Assembly: GCA_945906945.1 (NCBI GenBank)
Contig: CAMDSZ010000006.1
Coordinates: 1 to 34,617 of the forward strand
Origin: Akkermansia muciniphila
GTDB taxonomy: Bacteria; Verrucomicrobiota; Verrucomicrobiia; Chthoniobacterales; Chthoniobacteraceae
Direction: 5' to 3'
DNA: 34,617 bases
Below the pieces are notes generated by a model. It was not told the DNA's origin, searched no databases, and worked only from the letters and a program-made list of their open reading frames with translations. The stretch's first letter is position 1. Each line of letters opens with the position of its first letter. Made by a program: the position numbers and the translations under genes. Positions 1 through 9,966 of the stretch are shown one piece after another.

Positions 1-16
1 TTTCCAGTAGGGATTT

Positions 17-1429
17 GTGCGCACTCTCTCCTCCATGCAACTCCCCCGACACCCGCAGGCAGGCTCGCGTTACACGCGCCGCGAATGGCTCCGCATCGGC
101 GGCCTCGGCGCGCTCGGCGTTTCACTGCCAGCCGTGATGGCTGCGGAGCAAGGCCCCGCAGTAACCGGAACATTCGGCAAGGCCAAGGCGTGCATTCTCA
201 TTTTTCTTTCCGGCGGACCGCCCCAACACGAAACCTTCGATCCAAAACCGGATGCGCCCCTCGAGGTCCGCGGAAGCTTTGGATCGATCCTGACATCGGT
301 GCCCGGCATCCACTTCGGCGAGCATCTCCCGCACACAGCGAGAATGGCCCACCACATGGCGGTCATTCGTTCAATGACCACAGACATCAACAGTCATTCC
401 ACCAGCGGTTACTTCATGCTCACCGGATACCGCCACAACTCGAAAGCGGAGAACATGCCGCCGGATCCGAGCGACTGGCCGAGCATTGCCGCCGTTGCAG
501 GCGCGCTGCTCGACGGCGGCGCATCGCCAATGAAGTCCGCGGTCATTCCGGAACCCATTCACAATAACCCCAACATTCTTTGGCCCGGACAGAATGGCGG
601 CCTCATGGGGCCCACTTGGAACCCGCACCTTTTGCGCTGCGATCCGACTCAGGAGCGGATCCACATCGAAGGGCTGAGTTTGCCCGAAGGCGTCGGAGAG
701 GTCCGGATGAACGACCGCGCAAATTTACTCACCCAACTGGATGCTCATTTCGTGCGGGCGGCGGATAGCCAGCTGGTGGCTGATTTCGGCCGCATGCAAC
801 AGAGGGCATTTGAGGTGATTCATTCGCCGAAAAGCAGGCAGGCCTTCGAACTCGACCGCGAGAAACCCGCAACGCGCGACCGCTACGGCCGTCACAAATT
901 CGGACAAAGCGCGCTCCTCGCCCGGCGCCTCGTGGAGGCGGGCGTCCGTCTTGTCCAGCTCAACTGGCCGCGAGAAAACGGCGACACAACCATCGGCAAT
1001 CCCCTTTGGGATACGCACTCAAAGAACGCCGAGCGCATCAAGGACGTGCTCGCGCCGCAGTTCGACCTCACCTACGCAACCCTGCTGGAGGATCTCCACC
1101 AACGCGGCCTGCTCAAGGAGACGCTGGTGGTGGTGATGGGCGAGTTCGGGCGCTCCCCAAAAATCAACGCGTCGGGCGGGCGGGATCATTGGGGACAGGT
1201 TTTCTCGGTGGCGCTCGCGGGCGCAGGCATCGGGGGCGGACAGGTGATTGGCAGCAGCGACCGCCTTGGGGGATCCCCGGCCGACAGGCCCATTTACCCG
1301 CCCGACCTCGCGGCGACCATCTTCCACCGTCTTGGATTGAACCCGTCCTCGGAATTTATTGATCCACTCGGACGACCACGGATGATCACCGACAACGGCA
1401 GGCCCATCCGGGAGTTGCTTGGCTCCTGA
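17..1429 (+). CDS. DUF1501 domain-containing protein, Tat-type signal (sulfatase-like fold)
   Basis: Full ORF with N-terminal RRxWLRIGGLGALG twin-arginine-like motif; FLSGGPPQHETFDPKPDAP, HLPHTARMAHHMAVIRSM and VVVMGEFGRSPKIN..GGRDHWG are typical of DUF1501. GTG start at 17, or ATG at 35. Confidence 0.9.
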   Translation: MRTLSSMQLPRHPQAGSRYTRREWLRIGGLGALGVSLPAVMAAEQGPAVTGTFGKAKACILIFLSGGPPQHETFDPKPDAPLEVRGSFGSILTSVPGIHFGEHLPHTARMAHHMAVIRSMTTDINSHSTSGYFMLTGYRHNSKAENMPPDPSDWPSIAAVAGALLDGGASPMKSAVIPEPIHNNPNILWPGQNGGLMGPTWNPHLLRCDPTQERIHIEGLSLPEGVGEVRMNDRANLLTQLDAHFVRAADSQLVADFGRMQQRAFEVIHSPKSRQAFELDREKPATRDRYGRHKFGQSALLARRLVEAGVRLVQLNWPRENGDTTIGNPLWDTHSKNAERIKDVLAPQFDLTYATLLEDLHQRGLLKETLVVVMGEFGRSPKINASGGRDHWGQVFSVALAGAGIGGGQVIGSSDRLGGSPADRPIYPPDLAATIFHRLGLNPSSEFIDPLGRPRMITDNGRPIRELLGS

Positions 1430-1600
1430 GCACGCGGATTCAGACGCCAAGAGCTCTTCGCTTTTCCCACCCCTTTTACTTGCTGTTCGCCTTCTTCTGG
1501 GGGGCTGCAGCTCAGAGGTTGGCAGCTCAGACGTTTGAGCGGGCGCTTTTGCCGAGACTGGTGCATTTTTGAAGAAACACACTTCCCTTGATTTGTACCC

Positions 1601-2770
1601 ATGAAAACTGGTTTCCAAACGCTCGCCTGCCTCACTTGTTTTCTCCATCCCATTGCAATTGGTGCTTCTGCCGTGAGCTCTATTGCCATCGACCCGATTG
1701 TCCGCCGAGGCCTCGTGAGCAAAGGTGACACCAGCCGCCTCAGAGCCGTATTTGAAAAGGCGCGCCGGGGCGAGCCAGTGACTGTCGCAGCAATCGGAGG
1801 ATCCATTACGGCGGGAGGCCGTCAGACGCAAGACCCAGCCAACCGCTACATCCAGCAGGTTGCAAAGTGGTTTGAAGGCCACTTTCCAAATTCCAAGGTC
1901 AGTTTTGTAAACGCAGGCATCGGCGGAACCAATTCTTTCTACGGCGCGATGCGCCTGCAGCACGACGTGCTCGCGAAGAACCCGGATCTGGTGGTCGTAG
2001 AATGGGCCGTCAACAATCAGGCGGGAAAAGACTTCGCGGAAAGTTACGAGGGTGTGCTGCGGCAACTGCTGCGCGCCCCGGGCCATATCGCCGTCATCGA
2101 ACTTTTTTTCATGCACAAGGACGGTGAAAACGCACAGATGTGGCAGGAGATTCTTGGGCGACACTACGGACTGCCGATGGTCAGCTTTCGCGACGCCTTA
2201 TGGCCGGAACTTACCAGTGGCCGTGTTCAATGGGAGGATCTGTACGCCGACGTGGTTCATCCGAAAGACGAGGGGCACCTTTTCGCCGGCAAACTTCTAG
2301 GAGAGCTGTTGGAATCAGTCCTACCCGAAACAGACTCGACACAACCTGTGGCGGAAATTCCAGTACCACTCATTTCCGACTTGTATGAAAGCTGTCGGTT
2401 TGCGGCTTACGAGGAACTAAAGACGACAGCGAACACGGGGTGGGAGCGTTCAGCTGATCAGAAGTTTTGGGAAGGCGATGCGCACGGCGATGCGATTGAG
2501 TTTGAGTTCACCGGGCACGCACTTTTTCTGGGATACGACTTTGAAAAGGAGCAGGCGCCCAAAGCAGTGTTCTCAATCGACGGTGGCAAACCTCAACCCC
2601 TAAAGGAAGACGCGCACCGCCGCCCGATTGCCTCTGACTTGCGCTCCGGCACGCATCGGCTGCGGATTGAAATTCAGCGTGACGGAACGGCATCCGGCCC
2701 GCTCGGAAAACTAAAGGTCTGGGGAGTTGGCGGAGCGGAAAGCGAGACATCCAAGGCAGCGAAGCATTAA
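1601..2770 (+). CDS. SGNH/GDSL hydrolase family protein, secreted
   Basis: Signal peptide; VTVAAIGGSITAGG (block I), GIGGTNS, and C-terminal DVVHPKDEGH (D/H pair) motifs. Confidence 0.85.
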   Translation: MKTGFQTLACLTCFLHPIAIGASAVSSIAIDPIVRRGLVSKGDTSRLRAVFEKARRGEPVTVAAIGGSITAGGRQTQDPANRYIQQVAKWFEGHFPNSKVSFVNAGIGGTNSFYGAMRLQHDVLAKNPDLVVVEWAVNNQAGKDFAESYEGVLRQLLRAPGHIAVIELFFMHKDGENAQMWQEILGRHYGLPMVSFRDALWPELTSGRVQWEDLYADVVHPKDEGHLFAGKLLGELLESVLPETDSTQPVAEIPVPLISDLYESCRFAAYEELKTTANTGWERSADQKFWEGDAHGDAIEFEFTGHALFLGYDFEKEQAPKAVFSIDGGKPQPLKEDAHRRPIASDLRSGTHRLRIEIQRDGTASGPLGKLKVWGVGGAESETSKAAKH

Positions 2771-3046
2771 CGGAATGTGCGCCGCACCGGAAAGTGCATG
2801 TCGCCCGCAGTCTCGCAGCAGTTGGTGTCCTTCCACGCGTCTGAAGCCGTCTGTTTTTAATCCGCTTTTTACTCTAAGAGGACTTCGGACATTCACTTTT
2901 GACATTTAGAAGCAGTCCATCTTCTCCTGAAGCTCTTCAACCACTCCGAATAACTCCCGAGCACGCTGGGTGTGCCTTGTGCGCTGTGTTAAACGTCAGC
3001 CGTTCCTTTCGCAGCTTCGGATCAAATTGCCCCGCAACCAGTCCCC

Positions 3047-4525
3047 GTGAATCACATACTACGCACTCTCGTACTTATCACAGCTGCGCTTCTGATGCCG
3101 CGGTCCCCGCTGTACGCCGCTGATCGCCCAAACTTCGTGTGGATCATCGCAGATGATATGTCGCCGGACACCGCGGCGTACGGCGTGAAACAACTTCGCA
3201 CTCCGCACTTGGATCGTCTGGCTACGGAGGGTTGCCGCTACACCCGCGCCTATGCAACCGCGCCGGTATGCAGTGCTTCGCGTTCCGCTTTTATTCTTGG
3301 GTGCTACCAGACTACGACCGGCCTGCATCCACATGATGTCGAGAATCCACAGCCATTGCCTGCGCCCTACCGTCATCTTCCAAGCCTATTTCGAGAGGCC
3401 GGTTGGTTTGTTTCCAACGCCGCTGCTCCCGGATCCAAACGCAGCGGCAAGACAATCTCAAAAGGCAAAACGCACTACAACTTTGCCCACAATGTGGCAG
3501 AGATTTTTGATGGCGACGATTGGCGCAAGCGTAAGCCCGGGCAGCCGTTCTTTGCGCAGTTTCAAATCACCGAGCCGCACCGTCCTTTTCCGATCCCGTC
3601 GAGCTACGATGAGGAGAAGCTCAGGTCCATCGAGTTGCCAGCGAACTATCCCGATACGCCTCTCACACGCCGCGACTGGTACGCGTACCAACGCAGCGTG
3701 GAAGTTGTGGATGAGCGCGTGGGCCTCATTCTAAACCAACTGAAGGAGGAGGGTGTGCTCGATAACACGGTCATCATGTTCTTTGCCGATCACGGACGTC
3801 CAATGCCGTGGGGCAAGCAGTGGTTGAGCGTCGAGGGACTGCAGGTGCCGCTGCTTGTGCGCGGGCCGGGGATCGCTCCAAAAAATGTCGAGGAACGTTT
3901 AGTGAGCCTCATCGATCTCGCTCCATCGATGCTCAAGCTCGCTGGTCTCGCAATTCCCGCATGGATGGAGGGCCGGGCGATTCTTGGAGGCGGATTCCCC
4001 GAGCGCAACGTGCTGTTTGCCGCGCGTGATCGTTGTGGGGACGCCATGGATCGGATACGCGCCGTGATTGGGCGCGACTCATGGCTCGTGCAAAATTTCA
4101 ACACCGATCTCCCCCGCCTTAATTGGTCGGGTTATAAAGAAGCGAGTTATCCGGGCATGGCGCAACTGCGCGTGCTTCACACCTCCGGCGGACTGGACGC
4201 TCTGCAATCAAAATGGCTTGCTCCGACTCGGCCCGCCTTCGAGTTTTACGACCTGCAAGCGGACACCGGAGGTCTGCATGATGTTTCTGATCATCCAGCG
4301 CATTCAGCGAAGATCCTCTCGATGCGCCAACAGCTCGACAGATGGATCACTGAAAGTAATGACCGGGGAGTCGATGGTGATCCGGCCACCGAGCCGCCTC
4401 TCGAACAGATCAAAAAGGATAAGCGCTCCGATTATCAGCGGACTTGGAAGTCACGCCTTCAAAAACCCGAGCCAACCGATGTCGAGCGCCTGGCGTGGTG
4501 GATGAAGAGCTACGGACTGGATTGA
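3047..4525 (+). CDS. Sulfatase family protein (secreted, Cys-type)
   Basis: PNFVWIIADDMSPDTAAYG, APVCSASRSAFILG (C-x-A-x-R modification site), DHGRPMPWGKQW; N-terminal signal peptide; GTG start. Confidence 0.92.
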   Translation: MNHILRTLVLITAALLMPRSPLYAADRPNFVWIIADDMSPDTAAYGVKQLRTPHLDRLATEGCRYTRAYATAPVCSASRSAFILGCYQTTTGLHPHDVENPQPLPAPYRHLPSLFREAGWFVSNAAAPGSKRSGKTISKGKTHYNFAHNVAEIFDGDDWRKRKPGQPFFAQFQITEPHRPFPIPSSYDEEKLRSIELPANYPDTPLTRRDWYAYQRSVEVVDERVGLILNQLKEEGVLDNTVIMFFADHGRPMPWGKQWLSVEGLQVPLLVRGPGIAPKNVEERLVSLIDLAPSMLKLAGLAIPAWMEGRAILGGGFPERNVLFAARDRCGDAMDRIRAVIGRDSWLVQNFNTDLPRLNWSGYKEASYPGMAQLRVLHTSGGLDALQSKWLAPTRPAFEFYDLQADTGGLHDVSDHPAHSAKILSMRQQLDRWITESNDRGVDGDPATEPPLEQIKKDKRSDYQRTWKSRLQKPEPTDVERLAWWMKSYGLD

Positions 4526-4866
4526 GACTGCGAAGCGATAAGCGGATCGCATCCGAGGCGTGCACAACTAAATAGTTTTCGTGGCTGAGACGTGCTGAAA
4601 GTTCCGCTCTTCGTGCTCCGCACAAAAAACAAACTGCCGCGAGAACTGCATCATTAATTACCCTTGCGGATCAATCGGCTCGGAGTCGGAAAGCAATCAA
4701 AACCAGCAGGCCCCGATCCCACAGGAGTTTCGCTGAAACGCCTCAATGGCGTTCCCTCAGGTGATCGAAGACCTACAACTCCGCGCCAAAATTACTGATG
4801 CCTGCCATGAACTCCTGCGCAGGGGCGCTCTTTTTTTAAGAGCGTCCTCGGCATTGTGCGTATGAA

Positions 4867-4886
4867 TACGGAGCTCGAGCTCCGTA
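4867..4886. repeat. 20-bp perfect palindrome TACGGAGCTCGAGCTCCGTA
   Basis: Read directly; lies between convergent genes (sulfatase ending 4525 and DUF4340 gene ending 4915). Confidence 0.85.
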
Positions 4887-4914
4887 CTCCTGCCGCAGGA
4901 CTCTGAATTGACCA

Positions 4915-6123
4915 TTATTGCTGCTTCGGCGGCTCCGGAGCGGGAGCGGGAGCGGGAGCGGGAGCCGGTGCCGGTGCCGGTGCCGGTGCCGGTGCCGGTG
5001 CCGGTGCTGGTGCTGGTGCTGGTGGCGGCTCAGATAGCAGCCCCTTGCGGTCTTTCAAAAGCGCGTCAACTTGGAACTGCGCAACCAGGTAGACCCGGCC
5101 TTCGAACGCCTTCTCCTTCGCCAACTGCTCGTTGAGTTGTGTTTGCTTCGCGGTGAATTCTGAGTCGAGGCGCGCCTTGTCCTCAGGCTTTTCATCGGCT
5201 GCGGGGGTTCGCTCCTTAGCAATTTCGGCGCTCACTTTGATCGTCACGGGTCGGTTGGATGACTCCGCCTTGCCGATCTGGACCTCGTAATGGAAGCCAT
5301 CGAACGTATCGATTGCGGCGGTAACGACCGGTTCGTGCTTGGCGTCAGCAGCCAACACGTCTGCGATGGATGCTGACGAAAGGATATTCCCAAGCGAAGA
5401 CACCTTTGAAGCATCCAACTTCTCGTCCTCCTTCGCGTCGGCAAGCTTCCAGTCCTCCGTGGCTGCGCCCCGCGAAAGCGACCAGGTATTCTCGCCTTTT
5501 ACCGCCACTGATTTTGCGCCGCTCAGATGGATGAAATCTGTCGAGAGCCACCTTGTAGCGGTCGGGTCCACTTCGTCTAGCGTCTCCGAAATAAGCGATA
5601 CCTTGCTAGAGCCAGCTGGCTTTACATAGCGGCCCGAGGGAAATCCGTCATCGCCAAGCCCAAGGTCCATTCCGCCCTCGGATTTGCGCATATGCTTTTT
5701 CCCAAGCAGCAGCGAACCCAGATCCTTCCCGTCCGCAGCGGAGAACTGGATCAGGGTACCAGCATTCTCGCCGCTGCCCGGCTCCATGAGATCCAGACGG
5801 GCGAACTGAGAAGCGCCGACTTTGACTTCCTGAACCGTCTTAAGGTCCCAAAGCTTGCGCAAGAGTCCTCTGACCTGCTCGAAATTGGCGGCGTAATCGC
5901 GTTCTTGAACGGACCACACATCGTCTTTTTTCACAAGATTGAGCTCACCGGACGGGCTTTTGATGAGAATCTTGGAGACATCGTTTAATGCGAACTCCAG
6001 GACCTTGCCGCCGCCCTTGGGTGTTTCAGCCCAGGACGCCTGCCTTGTCTTTGAAGAATTCAACCACACGGCCCCGAGCACGAGGCAGGCGGCGAGAAGT
6101 AGAGCGAGTTGTTTTCCTTTCAT
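4915..6123 (-). CDS. DUF4340 domain-containing protein with Pro-Ala repeat C-terminal tail
   Basis: N-terminal TM segment, FALNDVSKILIKSPSGELNLVKKDDVWSVQERDYAANFEQVRGLLRKLWDLK pattern of DUF4340; immediately downstream of a GldG-like gene; tail (AP)n-EPPKQQ. Confidence 0.85.
   Translation of the reverse strand: MKGKQLALLLAACLVLGAVWLNSSKTRQASWAETPKGGGKVLEFALNDVSKILIKSPSGELNLVKKDDVWSVQERDYAANFEQVRGLLRKLWDLKTVQEVKVGASQFARLDLMEPGSGENAGTLIQFSAADGKDLGSLLLGKKHMRKSEGGMDLGLGDDGFPSGRYVKPAGSSKVSLISETLDEVDPTATRWLSTDFIHLSGAKSVAVKGENTWSLSRGAATEDWKLADAKEDEKLDASKVSSLGNILSSASIADVLAADAKHEPVVTAAIDTFDGFHYEVQIGKAESSNRPVTIKVSAEIAKERTPAADEKPEDKARLDSEFTAKQTQLNEQLAKEKAFEGRVYLVAQFQVDALLKDRKGLLSEPPPAPAPAPAPAPAPAPAPAPAPAPAPAPAPEPPKQQ
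4935..5030. repeat. Hexanucleotide microsatellite (GGAGCG)n/(GGTGCC)n/(GGTGCT)n inside the DUF4340 CDS
   Basis: Read directly: cggagcgggagcgggagcgggagcgggagccggtgccggtgcc...ggtgctggtgctggtgctggtgg. Confidence 0.9.
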
Positions 6124-6138
6124 GATATGCTGTTTTGA

Positions 6139-8040
6139 TTAACGGGCTGCACGGCGTTTGTGACGGAGGATCGCGAGGCCGACCCCAGCCGCCGCAACCA
6201 GTGCGGGCATCAGGGCGATGTTGATCCACTTGATGGTGTTTTCCAGTGAGTCGATGCCGACTCTGAGCTTCTTGCGTTCCTCCTTGAGCTGCACCTTCAC
6301 TTCTCGCTCCTTGTTGCGGAAGTTGGTGATTTCGCGCTGTTGTTCTGGTGAAAGAATGAAGCGCTGTCCACCTCCCTTGTCGGCCTTGTCCGCCTTATTG
6401 CGCTGCAGCTCGTTGAGTTTCTGCTGCGCCTCGGCGAGGCTCGTCTCGAGGCTCTTGATTTTGGTTTGGAACGCCGACTCCGCCTTGGCCTGCATTTCCT
6501 TCACGACCGTGAACTGGCGCTCGCGCGACGCGCGGCTGCGCACCGCAACAAGGTTGCTGTCGCCCGCCATCTGCTCGATTGCGCCTTGGGCGAACGCGAG
6601 GTTTGCGTTGGCCGGCATGACCATCCGCTGCCCGCCGAACGGGTTCATCACCTCCTGAACCGCGATCTGATCCTGGATGAAGTCCACGTCGCCGATGAGC
6701 AGAACAGCGCTTTCCTGTGAGGACTCCTGAAGCCCAGCAGCTGCGGGCTTGGCATCCTTGCCGTCGCCTGCAGGGGCGCTGCCAGGTTTGCCGCCTGGAA
6801 AGGCCGTCTTGAATTTGCCCGTCAAACGGAGCGCGAGCGGGTGCTCCGTGTTTGAGGAGGTAAAGTCCTTAATAATCCGCTCGCCGCCGAACTGCGCGTT
6901 CATTGGATCTACGAGCTGTGAGTTTTTGGAGCTGTGCAGAAGGATGGTCTGTTTCAATCCGTCCGTTGGGGTGCCAGAGAATACGCCGGCGAAAACGAGA
7001 AACAGATTGTTAGCGTCGGAGCTGACAATGTCGTCGCGGTTGGTCGCCTTTTCATTCAAGGCAAGTACTGCGGGCTGGCGTCCTTCCCTAGTGCGTCCAA
7101 CGAAATCCAAATCCGCTACAACCTTGCTGGAATCGAAGGTGATGCCCCAAGCGCCCATGAGTTTGTCGATGGAGGATTTGCTTCCCATGCTCATCCCCAT
7201 CGGATTCCCGGCTCCGCTTCGATCCAGCACGCTTTGCGGATCCAGAAAAGCGACGAGTTTTCCGCCTCGCAGCACGAACTGATCGATTCCGTACTGTACA
7301 GCGTCGGTGACGCCCTTTGGGTGGATCAAAAGCAGAACCTTCACGTCGGAGGGTATCTCCTCGGATGTCGGTGGAACGTCCTTGATGGTGAAGTCGCGCT
7401 TGAGCTCGCTGATGATCGCCCAGGGTTGTTGGCCCTGCTGGCCCATGCGAGCCATCATCGGATTGCTCGGAGCGCCGGCATACGGGAGCGAACTCATCAC
7501 GCCGACCACCGGACGCTCGTTGCTTACCACCCGGGAAATCGCACGCGAGATGTCGTACTCAAGCAAACGTTCACGATCTGGTGCGAGGAACGGGAGCGCC
7601 TGTTTCTGATCCAGCATGCTGATGCTCAGGCCGAGGTAGATCGGCTCGCCATCCATGCGTGCCTGGCCTTCGATTCCGTCGAGTTTCGCGGAGTCTTCAG
7701 CCTCGGAGTCGGGTACGGGATCGAGCTTTAGGATCTCGATCTGCCCCTTGGATGCCTGGCGGTATTCGCCGAGCAGATCCTCCACCCGCTGCGCGTAGGT
7801 TTTGAGGAAGACGGGCATGCGGTTATCGCCGCGCGTGCAGTAGAAACGGATTTGGATCGGCGTGTCGAGCTTCGCCAATATCGAGCGCGTTCCGTTGGAA
7901 AGCGTGTAGGCATGCTCAGCTGTCAGATCAATGCGCGTCCTCAGAGTGGAGGCGAGCGCGTTGACGATGACAATAATCAGAAACATCGCCACTACTCCGA
8001 GCGACGAGTAAAGCCATGTGGAAAGACCTTTGTTCTTCAT
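6139..8040 (-). CDS. GldG family protein (ABC-type auxiliary, periplasmic)
   Basis: RIDLTAEHAYTLSNGTRSILAKLDTPIQIRFYCTR, YDISRAISRVVSNERPVVGVMSSLP, FVLRGGKLVAFLDPQS; TM at both ends; next to ABC permease and ATPase. Confidence 0.88.
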   Translation of the reverse strand: MKNKGLSTWLYSSLGVVAMFLIIVIVNALASTLRTRIDLTAEHAYTLSNGTRSILAKLDTPIQIRFYCTRGDNRMPVFLKTYAQRVEDLLGEYRQASKGQIEILKLDPVPDSEAEDSAKLDGIEGQARMDGEPIYLGLSISMLDQKQALPFLAPDRERLLEYDISRAISRVVSNERPVVGVMSSLPYAGAPSNPMMARMGQQGQQPWAIISELKRDFTIKDVPPTSEEIPSDVKVLLLIHPKGVTDAVQYGIDQFVLRGGKLVAFLDPQSVLDRSGAGNPMGMSMGSKSSIDKLMGAWGITFDSSKVVADLDFVGRTREGRQPAVLALNEKATNRDDIVSSDANNLFLVFAGVFSGTPTDGLKQTILLHSSKNSQLVDPMNAQFGGERIIKDFTSSNTEHPLALRLTGKFKTAFPGGKPGSAPAGDGKDAKPAAAGLQESSQESAVLLIGDVDFIQDQIAVQEVMNPFGGQRMVMPANANLAFAQGAIEQMAGDSNLVAVRSRASRERQFTVVKEMQAKAESAFQTKIKSLETSLAEAQQKLNELQRNKADKADKGGGQRFILSPEQQREITNFRNKEREVKVQLKEERKKLRVGIDSLENTIKWINIALMPALVAAAGVGLAILRHKRRAAR

Positions 8041-8060
8041 GTTTTTGGAAGGGTGAAATT

Positions 8061-8795
8061 TTAGCCGGCGCGATGTGTGCGAACGATGACGCTTGTGGAG
8101 AAGAGGGAGAAGCCGATCACCGATAGGAAATAGAGGATGTCACGCGAATCGAGCACCCCTTTCTGTAGACCCTCGAAATGCGTCATCACGCTGAATGACG
8201 CAATCGCTTCCACGATCCATGGCTTGGCCCAGCTCACCAGCATGTTTGTGACCGGCGGATAGCCGGCAAGAATCAGGAAGAGCGAGAGTACGACCGAGAC
8301 AATGAACGCGACGACTTGGTTACGTGTCATCGCTGATGTCATCGCTGTGATTGAGAGGTAAGCGCCGCCCATGAGGAAGCTGCCGACGTAGCCGGCGAGG
8401 ATCACGCCGTTGTCGGGATTGCCCAGATAATTGACCGTGATCCACATCGGAAAGGTCAGCACGAGCGCGAGGGCCACCACGGCCCACGAGGCGATGAACT
8501 TTCCGACAATCGCTTGCCACGGTGTGACGGGCATCGTGAGCAACAGCTCGATGGTTCCGAGGCGACGTTCCTCACTCCACATCCGCATGCCGACGGCAGG
8601 GACGAGGAAGAGGTAAAGCCAAGGGTGCCATGCAAAGAACGATTCCAAGCTTGCCTGGCCGCGTTCGAAGAAGCCCCCCACCATGAAGCTGAAGAAACCC
8701 GAGAGGATTAGGAAGATAACGATGAACACGAACGCCACCGGAGACGCGAAGTAGCCGGTGAGTTCACGTTTTGCGATCGTGATGATTGATTTCAT
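8061..8795 (-). CDS. ABC transporter permease (GldF-like / ABC-2 type)
   Basis: Multiple hydrophobic segments; MRMWSEERRLGTIELLLTMPVTPWQAIVGKF is a hallmark of ABC-2/GldF permeases. Confidence 0.88.
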   Translation of the reverse strand: MKSIITIAKRELTGYFASPVAFVFIVIFLILSGFFSFMVGGFFERGQASLESFFAWHPWLYLFLVPAVGMRMWSEERRLGTIELLLTMPVTPWQAIVGKFIASWAVVALALVLTFPMWITVNYLGNPDNGVILAGYVGSFLMGGAYLSITAMTSAMTRNQVVAFIVSVVLSLFLILAGYPPVTNMLVSWAKPWIVEAIASFSVMTHFEGLQKGVLDSRDILYFLSVIGFSLFSTSVIVRTHRAG

Positions 8796-8801
8796 TGGGG
8801 T

Positions 8802-9758
8802 CTACTTGTTGGAAGCCTTGGTGTCGGGAAGGGTGATGTTGCGGAAGACCTCGTCGAGGCGTCCTTCTTCGGTGTGGAGTTCGAGCAGCGGCCACTGTTC
8901 CTTGAAAGCCGCCTCCGAAAGTGCGCGAGCGAAATCGTTGTTTGAGACGTTCTTTCTTGGGAAAACCCGGATCGCCACAGGTGACTCACTGACGATGGTG
9001 GTGCGATCGACGGAACTGATGCCGTCGAGCTTTGATGCGATTTCCCGGGCGTTCCCAGATGCGATGCGGAGGCTGATTGCGCCCGCCGACACCGAGCGGC
9101 ACTTTAACTCCGCGGGGGTGCCATTCGCGACGATGGTTCCACGATCAATGATGATCGCCCTCGAGCAAACCGCCTCGACCTCCTCGAGAATGTGGGTTGA
9201 AAAAATGATCGCCTTCGTTTCGCCCATCTTGCGGATCAAGGTGCGGACCTCGTGCTTCTGGTTCGGATCCAAGCCATCGGTGGGCTCGTCGAGAATGAGC
9301 ACTTCGGGATCGTGGATAATGGACTGCGCAAAGCAGGTGCGGTGACGATAGCCTTTGGAAAGCGTCTCCACACTTTGGTGAAGCACGTTCTCCAGGAAAC
9401 ACATCTCGACTGCGCGGCCAACCGCCGATTTCTGCGCGGCACCACTGAGTCCCCGCAGTTCTGCGGCGAAGTTCAGGAAGCCCAGCACGGTCATATCCGC
9501 GTAAGACGGCGCGTTTTCTGGAAGGTATCCCATGAGGCGCTTCGCTTCGATGGGGTTTTCGACGATGTTGAAGCCGCCGATGATCGCCTCCCCGTCGGTG
9601 GGCGGGATGAAACCGGTGACCATGCGCATGGTGGTGCTCTTTCCTGCGCCGTTTGGCCCGAGGAAGCCGAGCACTTCGCCTTTCTTGACCTCAAAGCTGA
9701 TGCCGCTCACGGCAACCTTTGGGCCAAACGTTTTCTTAAGATTTCGGACTTGGATCAT
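8802..9758 (-). CDS. ABC transporter ATP-binding protein (GldA-like)
   Basis: Walker A GPNGAGKST, Walker B VLILDEPTDGLD, H-loop STHILEEVEAVCSR. The signature segment reads LSKGYRHRTCFAQSIIHDP. Confidence 0.95.
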   Translation of the reverse strand: MIQVRNLKKTFGPKVAVSGISFEVKKGEVLGFLGPNGAGKSTTMRMVTGFIPPTDGEAIIGGFNIVENPIEAKRLMGYLPENAPSYADMTVLGFLNFAAELRGLSGAAQKSAVGRAVEMCFLENVLHQSVETLSKGYRHRTCFAQSIIHDPEVLILDEPTDGLDPNQKHEVRTLIRKMGETKAIIFSTHILEEVEAVCSRAIIIDRGTIVANGTPAELKCRSVSAGAISLRIASGNAREIASKLDGISSVDRTTIVSESPVAIRVFPRKNVSNNDFARALSEAAFKEQWPLLELHTEEGRLDEVFRNITLPDTKASNK

Positions 9759-9966
9759 GAGGGTAAGGGAAAAGGGGTGTCAGAAAGACAGGTCGACTCC
9801 CAAAAAGACAGCCTAGAGGTCGGTAATGTTCAAAAAAAATCGCCGGAACCAACCCGCGCTCTGAAACGTCTTCCTGCCAGACCGTTCCACCCATGCCTCA
9901 GACTCCCTCTGCTTTGCATCCGCAAGGGCAACCTTCACCCCAGCCATCATGGCCGGGTGAGGCCTT

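Noticed and set aside
1430-1600. Possible fourth copy of the dispersed element (ggggggctgcagctcagagg..gggcgcttttgccgag)
   Set aside because: Only loose local resemblance; lacks the long arm, GCAATCCGC block and tail.
1019-2164. Long minus-strand ORF (381 aa) antisense to the DUF1501 and SGNH genes
   Set aside because: Fully overlaps two well-supported genes, no recognisable motifs, and crosses their intergenic gap; a GC-rich shadow ORF.
4746-4865. 39-aa plus-strand frame MAFPQVIEDLQLRAKITDACHELLRRGALFLRASSALCV
   Set aside because: Short, no recognisable family or clear ribosome site, and its end lies in a hairpin; could be a decayed gene fragment but not supportable.
4908-5135. RERERERE-PVPVPVPV plus-strand ORF
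   Set aside because: Product of reading the hexanucleotide repeat in the wrong strand; the minus-strand DUF4340 gene explains it.
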